From the NCBI RefSeq assembly GCF_900113455.1, contig NZ_FOPI01000023.1, forward strand, positions 1 through 32,736: a stretch of DNA of 32,736 nt. Direction: 5' to 3'. This document shows positions 9,499-15,726 of this stretch, in pieces. The stretch comes from Ligilactobacillus ruminis DSM 20403 = NBRC 102161 (GTDB lineage: Bacteria > Bacillota > Bacilli > Lactobacillales > Lactobacillaceae). Both the position numbers and the translations under genes were made by a program. Position 1 is the stretch's first letter, and every line of letters begins with the position of its first letter. Under the pieces are notes generated by a model that was given only the letters and a program-made list of their open reading frames with translations, was not told the DNA's origin and did not search any database.

Positions 9499-9547
9499 AA
9501 AAGTCCCGGATAATTTGCAGTTAATTGCAAATTTCATCCGGGACTTT
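9499..9547 (+). terminator. Long hairpin inside the repeat unit
   Basis: The arm AAAGTCCCGGAT (9500-9511) pairs with ATCCGGGACTTT (9536-9547). An inner arm ATTTGCA (9513-9519) pairs with TGCAAAT (9526-9532). The whole is a 19-bp stem with a small interior bulge. The tail GTTTGTGT is a weak T-run, so terminator function is uncertain. Confidence 0.5.
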
Positions 9548-9595
9548 GTTTGTGTATGCGACGTTAAATGTGTGCTTTGACCGCAACCAAGGGCT

Positions 9596-9959
9596 GGAAT
9601 TTACGGGCAAATCCCAGAAATCTCCGTTTTGCCCGTAATCGGGAGCCGGAATTTACGGGCAGATTCCAGAAATCGGCATTTTGCCCGTAATCGGGAGCCG
9701 GAATTTACGGGCAGATTCCAGAAATCGGCATTTTGCCCGTAATCGGGAGCCGGAATTTACGGGCAGATTCCAGAAATCGGCATTTTGCCCGTAATCGGGA
9801 ACTGGAATTTACGGGCAGATTCCAGAAATCGCCGTTTTGCCCGTAATCGGGAACTGGAATTTACGGGCAGATTCCAGAAACCGCCGTTTTGCCCGTAATC
9901 GGGAACTGGAATTTACGGGCAAATCCCAGAAATCTCCGTTTTGCCCGTAATCCCGCCTT
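9596..9959. repeat. Seven tandem copies of a 52-bp palindromic repeat
   Basis: Copies begin at 9596, 9648, 9700, 9752, 9804, 9856 and 9908, exactly 52 bases apart. Each has GGAATTTACGGGCA near the start and TTTTGCCCGTAATCGGGA about 30 bases later; TTACGGGCA and TGCCCGTAA pair over a loop of about 20 bases. Copies 1 and 7 share the same interior (AAATCCCAGAAATCTCCG). Copies 2-4 share AGATTCCAGAAATCGGCA. Copies 5 and 6 differ from these by a few bases. Identical outer copies and a different inner type suggest expansion from within. There are no unique spacers, so it is not a CRISPR. Function unknown. Confidence 0.9.
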
Positions 9960-10033
9960 GGAGCCCTGATTGAGCAGGCGATTCTCAGCACTGAATTTAA
10001 AAAAATAAGGGTTTCATGTCCCAAAACTTAAAG

Positions 10034-10076
10034 AATGCCGGACAAAATCGAATTACGACCGCTTTTGTTCGGCATT
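10034..10076 (+). repeat. Dispersed hairpin repeat, copy 1
   Basis: AATGCCGGACAAAA (10034-10047) pairs with TTTTGTTCGGCATT (10063-10076), 14 bp with one G-U, over a 15-base loop containing CGACCGC. A close relative in the opposite orientation lies at 20491-20537; both arms, the CGACCGC loop and the T-rich tail are shared. It can act as a terminator, but nothing obvious is transcribed into it. Confidence 0.65.
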
Positions 10077-10118
10077 TCGTTTAATTCAAATGTGAAAAAG
10101 GAGTTTTTTCCCAGCCTC

Positions 10119-10586
10119 ATTTATTATGGATTCTGAAAATGACGGCACACAAAAACGACTCGCATACTCATTTTAAATCCGTACATATCAGCTTGAAGGT
10201 TCTCATGTCGACTCCAAAGCTAAAAACTAATCGAGTACACGGGTCGTAATCCTATAAGATAAGGAGTAACTATCATACCCACGTCCTTTATTCAATTTTA
10301 TGATCTGTTCGCCCTCTTCGTGGCACTCAACACAATCACCTTTTTGAGCCAATCATAGCCGACATCGGCACGACTATTGCAATGACAACTTGATGAAAAA
10401 CTTCTCATGTTGGTTCCATCACCCTCTGTCCACGAAGCGACAAATGCTTCGATTATTTCTTGGTGGGATCATTGACTCCTTACACTTATTTTATAACATA
10501 TCCGCGCCGAAAATACAAGCGCATACATTGCTTTTAAAGAGAAACTTTTCAACTAGAATGTTTGACTTGATTTGTGCCAATAAGAT
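10119..10586. other. 468-bp stretch with no credible gene
   Basis: All six frames are broken or unlike protein. On the minus strand a promoter-like pair, TTGTAT (10513-10518) and TATAAA (10490-10495) at 17 bases, is followed by several short stems: CGAAGC/GCTTCG around 10433-10451 and GCCGA/TCGGC around 10360-10371. That could be a non-coding RNA running to the left. It could equally be degraded mobile-element or gene DNA that replaced the front of the HAD gene at 10587. I do not recognise a known RNA family. Confidence 0.4.
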
Positions 10587-10862
10587 ATGATACAGGCGGA
10601 AATGAAAGCGGTTAACTTGAAAGGACGAGATTATGAGCAAGGTTATTTTTTAGACGTTTTGCTTGAGCATCTTAATGCGAAAAAAGCAGATACGATTGCG
10701 TTCGGGGATGCAAAAGTCGATATTCCGATGTTTGAATACTGCGAACAAAGCGTTTGCCTTGGAAACGGCGGCGATGAAGCGAAACAGGCAGCCGATATGG
10801 TGACGCAGGCAGTTGACGACGACGGTTTGGCCTCTGCATTTTATAAGCTCGGCTTGATTTAA
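10587..10862 (+). pseudogene. C-terminal remnant of a HAD (Cof-type) phosphatase
   Basis: The 91 residues match the last third of Cof-type sugar/nucleotide phosphatases, which are usually about 270 residues. The last catalytic motif is present (DTIAFGDAKVDIPMFEYC, with GDxxxD), followed by the usual GNGGDEAKQAADMVT and DDDGLASAFYKLGL. Motifs I-III, including the nucleophile DxD, are missing. There is no ribosome site before the ATG, and an in-frame TAA lies two codons upstream. The front was lost by deletion or replacement at about 10585, so the product should have no activity. Confidence 0.75.
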
Positions 10863-11047
10863 ATAAAAATGGCGCCTGCCTTTCCGCAACAGACGCCTAA
10901 CCGTATAATAGAAACTTAAGCATAACTCCGAATATGTGAATTGTCAATATCACAAATGTGAAACAATAGTGAAAAACGGACTTGCAATTGTTGATATAAC
11001 AACTTTTTAAAGTTTTTAAATTTTCTGATAAATCCAGTGCTTATTAC

Positions 11048-11075
11048 TTGAAATCCGTTCAAAAGTGTTTAGAAT
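11048..11075 (+). promoter_or_regulatory. Promoter of the small heat-shock gene
   Basis: TTGAAA (11048-11053), 16 bases, TAGAAT (11070-11075), 33 bases before the ATG. I find neither a CIRCE element nor CtsR heptad repeats close by. ATGTGAA occurs twice at about 10934 and 10958, and TTGTT/AACAA flanks GATAT near 10990; either could be an operator. Confidence 0.55.
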
Positions 11076-11108
11076 AAGAATTGAAAAATATGAAAGGAAG
11101 TCTTAGTT

Positions 11109-11543
11109 ATGGCACATGAATTGACAAATCGTTTCAATGATTTGATGAACAACGGAGATGATTTCTTCTCAAATTTCGGACGTTCGTTCTTTAGCAATTT
11201 TGATGGTTCGCTCAAGGAAATGAAGTCCGACATCAAGGAAACTGACAAAGATTATACGTTGGTAATCGATGTTCCCGGCGTTGACAAGAAAGATATGACG
11301 ATTGACTATAAGGACGGCATTTTGACAGTTTCGGCCAAACGCGACTCCTTTAGCGATGAAAGCGACAGCGAAGGCAATATTGTCGCAAGTGAACGCAGCT
11401 ATGGCCGGTTTGCTCGTCAGTACAATTTTGAAAACGTTGATCGCGACGGCATCACGGCCAAGTGCGAAAACGGCGTGCTGACCATCGTTTTGCCGAAGAC
11501 TGAAGAAGAAATTTCTCAGACAAGCCACATTCAGATTGATTAG
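11109..11543 (+). CDS. Small heat-shock protein, Hsp20 / alpha-crystallin family
   Basis: ATP-independent chaperone that holds unfolding proteins in the cytoplasm. The 144 residues show a short N-terminal arm with FxxF patterns (about 8-32), the alpha-crystallin domain (about 38-131; DYTLVIDVPGVDKKDM, DGILTVSAKRD and the signature AKCENGVLTIVLPK) and a short polar tail. Length is typical. AGGAAG lies 8 bases before the ATG. It has its own promoter and a strong terminator, so it is a single-gene unit. The mode of heat control is not evident. Confidence 0.95.
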   Translation: MAHELTNRFNDLMNNGDDFFSNFGRSFFSNFDGSLKEMKSDIKETDKDYTLVIDVPGVDKKDMTIDYKDGILTVSAKRDSFSDESDSEGNIVASERSYGRFARQYNFENVDRDGITAKCENGVLTIVLPKTEEEISQTSHIQID

Positions 11544-11552
11544 CTCTAAGAA

Positions 11553-11586
11553 AGGCCCCGGGATGAAAGTCCCGGGGCCTTTTTTC
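11553..11586 (+). terminator. Strong intrinsic terminator after hsp20
   Basis: AGGCCCCGGGA (11553-11563) pairs perfectly with TCCCGGGGCCT (11570-11580), 6-base loop, then TTTTTTCTT. It starts 10 bases after the hsp20 stop. Confidence 0.95.
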
Positions 11587-11703
11587 TTATGGAAAGCAGG
11601 AAATCTATGGGATATTTTGCCTGAAGGAAGAAATATGATGTTTCCTGATTCCAAATATAAGCATGAAATCACCTTCTTTTAAAATGAAATACGCATGGTT
11701 TAA

Positions 11704-11732
11704 TTGAATTTTAACCATACGTTAATTATAAT
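11704..11732 (+). promoter_or_regulatory. Promoter of the ABC exporter gene
   Basis: TTGAAT (11704-11709), 17 bases, perfect TATAAT (11727-11732). Imperfect inverted repeats surround it (ATGGTT/AACCAT over the -35; a further GTGGTT after the -10) and could bind a repressor. Confidence 0.7.
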
Positions 11733-11817
11733 GTGGTTCGTATAGATGGGAATATCAATAATAATTTTTTATCGACAAGCTTAAGCTGCTGATTGGTAAA
11801 TACAGGGGGAACTTATA

Positions 11818-13395
11818 GTGATTACATACAAATACTCTTCCAAGCTGAAATTCATGCTGATTGCCCTGCTCGGAACAATCAAAAGTTCAGAGTATGTCAT
11901 TCTTGCATATATTGTCGGAACTCTGACAAACATTGCCACGAATCATCAACTTGGACGATTGCCCGGGTTCATTGCATTTGTCATATGTACTTTTGTCCTG
12001 CTGCTTTTGGCAGAGCTGATTTACAATAGCCTGAGGGCCGGCGAAGTCAGGAGTATCAATGTCTTTCTTCGAAGAAAAATTCTGCAGGGCATGCTGAAGA
12101 GGCCGGAAAATGAAAACAGGGAATCACTTGGTTTTTTGACCAATGACTTCAAACTGCTTGAAACAAACAGGATAGACGCAGAATTTGATGCAATCCTTGC
12201 AGTGTCCACGCTGACATTGGCACTATCCTATGCTCTTTACTCCAACTGGATATTGACAGTCGTCTTCTTCGCCGGATCGATGATACCTGTTCTGGCATCG
12301 AATCTCTTCCAGAAACCGATTCAGTCAGCATCTGAAAAATGGACGGAGGCCAACGCCTCATACGTAGGACAGGTAAAGAACTTCATTGATTCTTCTGACT
12401 GTGTCAGACTTTATGACAGAGCTGAACAGGTCGCATGTAAAAACGAACCCGGAATCAGTCATCTTGAAGAAGCGCTCAGAAGAATGAATCTGCTTAACAA
12501 CAATGCCAACTCCTGCATCAATGTCATCGCAAACATCGGGACCTTTGTGCTTCCGTTTCTCTTGGGCATCTATCTCGTTTTAAGGGGCCAGACGACGCTT
12601 GGTGCACTCTTCAGTATTGTCCAGCTGTCAAATGCATTCGTAAATCCCATTCTGATCCTTCTTCAGGAAAGAAACAACTTCTCGACGACAAGACCGATTG
12701 TTGAAAAAGTCAGTCAGTTCCTGAAGGATGCGGAAAAAAAGAACCCAGACGGGCTTGTCATGCATGATGAACTGTCACTGGATGGAATCAGTGTTTCAAG
12801 AAACGGTCATAATCTGCTTGAAAATATCAGAATCGACATCATAAAGGGGAAAAAGATTGCGGTTACAGGCCCGTCTGGTTCCGGCAAGTCGACGCTTATG
12901 AAACTTCTTGTCTCCGACGATGAATCAATCGGCAGGATTGATAACATCATTCTGGACGGAAAACCGGTTGATGCTGCAGACATCTCATCCCTGTTTGCAT
13001 ATTCGAGCCAGTACCCCGTTGTCCTGGCCGATACTCTGTGGTTCAACCTCACACTTGGAAGAAAAATTGGAAAACAAAGGGTAATGGATGTCTGCAAATC
13101 GCTGGATCTGGATGACATTGTCAGGGAAAAGGGATTTGACTATGTCCTTTCAGCAGACGGGACCGGTCTTTCCGGTGGTCAACTTGCCCGGATAGAACTG
13201 GCACGTGCCGTTCTTTCCGAGAGGCCGATTCTGCTTCTGGATGAAATCAATGCCTCTCTTGACAGCAGGACCGACATGGACATCCATCATTATCTCTGGA
13301 ATTCCAATCTGACTTTCATTGAAATCATTCACCATTACAGAAAGGAAGACCTGAAGAACTATGATGCCGTAATCGATGTTTCCGATTACAGCTGA
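11818..13395 (+). CDS. ABC exporter half-transporter (fused permease and ATPase)
   Basis: A 525-residue export-type ABC protein that would work as a homodimer. About six membrane segments (first 300 residues) precede the nucleotide-binding domain: Walker A GPSGSGKS (351-358), Q-loop Gln398, signature LSGGQ (451-455), Walker B ILLLDE (471-476), and H-loop His505/506 in IIHHY. The domain is rather short at the C-terminus. A GTG start lies 8 bases after AGGGGG. No substrate gene is beside it, so peptide, drug or lipid export is open. Leu is mostly CTG/CTT with little TTG, and Arg is often AGG/AGA, unlike the pot genes, which hints at transfer. No clear terminator is seen before the next promoter at 13455. 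Confidence 0.9.
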   Translation: MITYKYSSKLKFMLIALLGTIKSSEYVILAYIVGTLTNIATNHQLGRLPGFIAFVICTFVLLLLAELIYNSLRAGEVRSINVFLRRKILQGMLKRPENENRESLGFLTNDFKLLETNRIDAEFDAILAVSTLTLALSYALYSNWILTVVFFAGSMIPVLASNLFQKPIQSASEKWTEANASYVGQVKNFIDSSDCVRLYDRAEQVACKNEPGISHLEEALRRMNLLNNNANSCINVIANIGTFVLPFLLGIYLVLRGQTTLGALFSIVQLSNAFVNPILILLQERNNFSTTRPIVEKVSQFLKDAEKKNPDGLVMHDELSLDGISVSRNGHNLLENIRIDIIKGKKIAVTGPSGSGKSTLMKLLVSDDESIGRIDNIILDGKPVDAADISSLFAYSSQYPVVLADTLWFNLTLGRKIGKQRVMDVCKSLDLDDIVREKGFDYVLSADGTGLSGGQLARIELARAVLSERPILLLDEINASLDSRTDMDIHHYLWNSNLTFIEIIHHYRKEDLKNYDAVIDVSDYS

Positions 13396-13454
13396 TGTTT
13401 TGCAACATTTCTGTAATGACGTTCTGTATTTTTAGCCTTATTCTTACTTAATCC

Positions 13455-13483
13455 TTGACTAATGTTTCTAATAGTGATTTAAT
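13455..13483 (+). promoter_or_regulatory. Promoter of the aromatic amino acid operon
   Basis: TTGACT (13455-13460), 17 bases, TTTAAT (13478-13483). Transcription should start near 13490, just before the ribosome site of the leader peptide. Confidence 0.75.
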
Positions 13484-13504
13484 TGTATCAACAAGGATGA
13501 AAGG

Positions 13505-13579
13505 ATGAAGAACATGACCAGGAAACGTGTTGCAGTTGCATATTATTTTGGCTTTGCCTACTTTGCTAAGCGCCCGTAG
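13505..13579 (+). CDS. Aromatic-rich leader peptide (24 aa)
   Basis: A 24-codon ORF right after the promoter. Residues 13-20 are YYFGFAYF: three Tyr and three Phe in eight codons, no Trp. AAGGA lies 7 bases before the ATG at 13505; a second in-frame ATG at 13514 also has AAAGGA 8 bases ahead. The stop codon lies inside the first arm of the RNA hairpin 13571-13598, as in enterobacterial pheL. With Phe/Tyr genes downstream, the natural reading is a ribosome that stalls when charged tRNA-Phe or tRNA-Tyr is scarce. That role is inferred from layout; no relative of this peptide is known to me in lactobacilli. Confidence 0.8.
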   Translation: MKNMTRKRVAVAYYFGFAYFAKRP

Positions 13580-13724
13580 TAACTTACAGGTACGGGCGTT
13601 CCCCGTATCTGGCAGGGTCATGTTTTTCGTGCCGCAGCCAGAAGGCGATTTCCGGTTGTGGTAACCTCATTCATGGAGAATCTCATTTGCAGCCGGAATC
13701 GATGATGGATTCCGGCTGTTTTTT
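13571..13724 (+). promoter_or_regulatory. Transcription attenuator with competing helices
   Basis: Arms, in order: 1, CGCCCGTA (13571-13578), pairs with 2, TACGGGCG (13591-13598). Arm 2 can instead pair with CCCGTA (13602-13607). CCGCAGCC (13632-13639) pairs with GGTTGTGG (13654-13661, two G-U). TTCCGGTTG (13650-13658) can instead pair with CAGCCGGAA (13690-13698, one G-U), which would break the terminator at 13690-13724. A further 9-bp pair, AACATGACC (13511-13519) with GGTCATGTT (13616-13624), covers the second leader ATG. A stalled ribosome on codons 13-20 would cover arm 1. How the signal passes down the series is not resolved. No T-box sequence is present. Confidence 0.72.
13690..13724 (+). 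terminator. Attenuator terminator before chorismate mutase
   Basis: CAGCCGGAATC (13690-13700) pairs perfectly with GATTCCGGCTG (13708-13718), 7-base loop, then six T (13719-13724). It lies 29 bases before the chorismate mutase ATG, inside the transcript, so it must be read through for the operon to be expressed. Confidence 0.92.
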
Positions 13725-13753
13725 CATTCAGAAGACGGAGGCAGAATCAGATT

Positions 13754-14032
13754 ATGAGTGAGGAACTTGAAAAGGAAAGAAACAGGGTGACGGCGGCTGA
13801 CGAGAAGATAGTGCCGCTGCTTCTGGAGAGAATGGAGGCAGTTGCCGAAATCGGGCGGATCAAGCAGAGAGAAGGGCTTGGCGTCAAGGACGTCGGACGT
13901 GAACGGAAAGTCCTGGACCGTGTCGGGGAGCTGGCGGGAGAAGAAAATGCCGAATATGTGCAGGAAATATACAGGGAAGTCATGAACCAGGCATGCAGGT
14001 TTCAGGAAAGACAGAAGGGGGAAGTAAAATGA
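13754..14032 (+). CDS. Chorismate mutase, AroQ type
   Basis: Converts chorismate to prephenate, the entry to the Phe and Tyr branch. It is a 92-residue monofunctional all-helical AroQ domain. Residues expected in the active site are present at about the right spacing: Arg11, Arg26, Lys37, Arg49-Glu50-Arg51 and Gln84. GGAGG is 12 bases before the ATG, rather far, so translation may be weak. The stop overlaps the aroC start (ATGA). GAG, GTG, CTG and CGG codons are frequent, in contrast to the GAA-rich genes further down the operon; this suggests a different origin, perhaps together with the leader. First structural gene after the attenuator. Confidence 0.9.
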   Translation: MSEELEKERNRVTAADEKIVPLLLERMEAVAEIGRIKQREGLGVKDVGRERKVLDRVGELAGEENAEYVQEIYREVMNQACRFQERQKGEVK

Positions 14033-15192
14033 TCTATCTGACAGCAGGAGAATCGCATGGTCCGCAGCTTACGGGCATTATCGAGGGACTTCCGGCGGGA
14101 CTTCATATCGACGTTGACGCAATCAATGACAATCTGGCAAAGCGCCAAGGCGGGTACGGCCGCGGCAACCGCCAGCAGATTGAACATGACACGGTTCAGG
14201 TCGTCGGCGGAATGAGACACGGATATACGCTTGGCTCACCGTTGGCGCTGGTAGTCAAAAATCGCGATCACGCGCATTGGAGCGAAGTCATGGATCCGCT
14301 CGAAAACGACAGCGAAAATGCGCAGCTTCGCCAGTTGAAACATCCGAGACCGGGACATGCCGATCTGGTCGGCGGGATGAAATACGGGCACCGCGATTTG
14401 CGCAACGTTTTGGAGCGTTCTTCAGCGCGCGAAACTGCAATCAGAGTGGCCTTGGGCAGCGTTTGTCAGCAATTTTTGGAGCAGCTCGGCATCAAAGTCG
14501 TCGGATACGTCAAGCAGCTTGGCCCGCTTGTTTTGAGCTCTGAAGACTTGCTTGACGTCGATCGGATTCGCCGAGAAGTCGAAGCAAACGACATGCGCGT
14601 GCTTGATCAGGACAAAGTTGAAGAAGCGCATGAGCTGATTTTAAAAACGAAGAAAGAAGGCGACACGCTCGGCGGCATCGTGAGAATCGTGGCTGAAGGG
14701 ATGCCGGCAGGACTTGGCAGCTATATCAGCTGGGATACGAAACTTGATGCCAAACTGGCTTTTGCCGTCATGGGCGTCAATGCCATCAAAGGCGTCAGCA
14801 TCGGCGACGGATTTGAAGCGGCAACGCGTCCCGGCAGCATGGTCATGGATGAAATCCTGCATGAAGATGCCGGATGGACGCGGCGCACCGACCATCTCGG
14901 CGGGTTTGAAGGCGGGATGACAAACGGCATGCCGGTAATCGTCAATGCGGCAATGAAGCCGATTCCGACTCTGTACAAACCGCTTGAAACGGCGGACATC
15001 GAGACTAAGGAAAGATCAAAGGCCAGCGTTGAGCGTTCAGACACGACTGCTCTTACTGCCTGTTCAATCGTCTTGCAAAGCGTCGTTTGTCTGGAACTTG
15101 CGAAGGCTGTCTGTGATGAGTTCCAAAGTTCAAGCATGGAACGACTCAAAAAACAGATTGCCGAATATCGAGAAGAGCTTGCGAGGTATTAG
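14029..15192 (+). CDS. aroC: Chorismate synthase
   Basis: Last step of the shikimate pathway: removes phosphate from EPSP to give chorismate, using reduced FMN. The 387 residues have the family signatures GESHGPQL near the start, RPGHADLVGGMKYGHRDLRN (about 105-124) with ERSSARET following, and RSDTTALTACS near the end. An upstream in-frame ATG at 13993 would lie inside chorismate mutase; the ATG at 14029, coupled to that gene's stop and 8 bases after GGGGG, is correct. The first ~100 bases resemble chorismate mutase in codon use and the rest resembles the host, so a join inside the gene is possible. Named aroF in Bacillus. Confidence 0.96.
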   Translation: MIYLTAGESHGPQLTGIIEGLPAGLHIDVDAINDNLAKRQGGYGRGNRQQIEHDTVQVVGGMRHGYTLGSPLALVVKNRDHAHWSEVMDPLENDSENAQLRQLKHPRPGHADLVGGMKYGHRDLRNVLERSSARETAIRVALGSVCQQFLEQLGIKVVGYVKQLGPLVLSSEDLLDVDRIRREVEANDMRVLDQDKVEEAHELILKTKKEGDTLGGIVRIVAEGMPAGLGSYISWDTKLDAKLAFAVMGVNAIKGVSIGDGFEAATRPGSMVMDEILHEDAGWTRRTDHLGGFEGGMTNGMPVIVNAAMKPIPTLYKPLETADIETKERSKASVERSDTTALTACSIVLQSVVCLELAKAVCDEFQSSSMERLKKQIAEYREELARY

Positions 15193-15194
15193 AC

Positions 15195-15716
15195 GTGAAG
15201 ATTCATACGTTGGGACCAAAGCAAACCGACAGCAGCGAGGCATGCGACTATTATCGAAGCAAAAATTTTCCTGATGCAAAAATCATGCTGCACCAAAGTT
15301 TTGAATCCGTTTTGGAGCACCTTGAAGAATATCGCGGTGATTTATTCGTGGTTCCCGCAGCATTTGCTTCGGAAACTCTGCATTTGACATGGGGAACGAT
15401 GCACTATCGCTACCTCGACAGATTGGACGTCGAAGCAAGCTTTATCTATCCGCTTTCAGAAATGGTCTGCATCAAAAGCAGGAAGCGCCATACCGGAATC
15501 GGATATACGCATGCGGCGACAAAGGATTTGCTGAAAAAGTATGCGCCAAATGCCAGGCTGGTGTCTGCTGCCAGCAAATACAGGGCTTATGAACGTTATT
15601 TGAAGGACGGAGAATACGTTTTGACGAATAAAAAGAATATGGTTGAAGCGGATGAGGCAGAAATTTTAGCGGAATTTCAAGTAAAAATGGTTTGGTGCGT
15701 CTACCGGATCAAATAG
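15195..15716 (+). CDS. Prephenate dehydratase-like / BacA-like protein
   Basis: A 173-residue protein of the periplasmic-binding-like fold seen in prephenate dehydratase and in the bacilysin enzyme BacA. Matching stretches are IHTLGPKQTDSSEACDYY, HQSFESVLEHL, DLFVVPAAF, LVSAASKYRAYERYLK and EYVLTNKKNM. It is shorter than Phe-pathway dehydratases (about 270-280 residues) and has no regulatory ACT domain. I do not see the usual catalytic TRF motif. It begins with GTG 3 bases after aroC, with GAGG 8 bases ahead. In the operon it could supply the dehydratase step to Phe, or a prephenate side reaction. I recall similar Lactobacillales genes carrying the vague name amino acid biosynthesis protein. 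Confidence 0.72.
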   Translation: MKIHTLGPKQTDSSEACDYYRSKNFPDAKIMLHQSFESVLEHLEEYRGDLFVVPAAFASETLHLTWGTMHYRYLDRLDVEASFIYPLSEMVCIKSRKRHTGIGYTHAATKDLLKKYAPNARLVSAASKYRAYERYLKDGEYVLTNKKNMVEADEAEILAEFQVKMVWCVYRIK

Positions 15717-15726
15717 GGAGGAAAAA

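Larger units (their letters stand above)
9471..10118. repeat. 648-bp unit bounded by 16-bp perfect inverted repeats
   Basis: GAGGCTGGGAAAAAAC (9471-9486) has its exact reverse complement at 10103-10118. Between them lie a long hairpin (9499-9547), the 52-bp tandem array (9596-9959) and a second hairpin (10034-10076). I see no protein gene inside and no target-site duplication outside. GAGGCTGGGA-type sequences are, from memory, common in lactobacillus terminators, so the ends may be two facing copies of such a repeat and not the ends of one mobile unit. Confidence 0.6.

Noticed and set aside
9596-9959. CRISPR array
   Set aside because: The full 52 bases repeat without unique spacers, and no cas gene is near.
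9809-10024. 71-codon minus-strand frame through the repeat array
   Set aside because: It is a by-product of the 52-bp period, ends in the array and has no ribosome site or protein-like composition.
10390-10590. 66-codon plus-strand frame before the HAD remnant
   Set aside because: No ribosome site and no family resemblance; it is not in frame with the phosphatase remnant as one protein.
10600-10614. Catabolite (cre) site ATGAAAGCGGTTAAC
   Set aside because: It lies inside the HAD remnant, misses conserved positions at the 3' side and has no promoter nearby.
10868-10901. Terminator after the HAD remnant (GGCGCCTG/CAGACGCC)
   Set aside because: The stem has a mismatch and no T-run on the plus strand; a minus-strand role has no gene to serve.
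10863-11108. CIRCE or CtsR operator before hsp20
   Set aside because: Neither TTAGCACTC/GAGTGCTAA arms nor GGTCAAA heptad repeats are present.
13580-13753. T-box riboswitch in front of chorismate mutase
   Set aside because: No GGGTGG-ACCGCG-type T-box sequence precedes the terminator; the aromatic-rich ORF explains the leader better.
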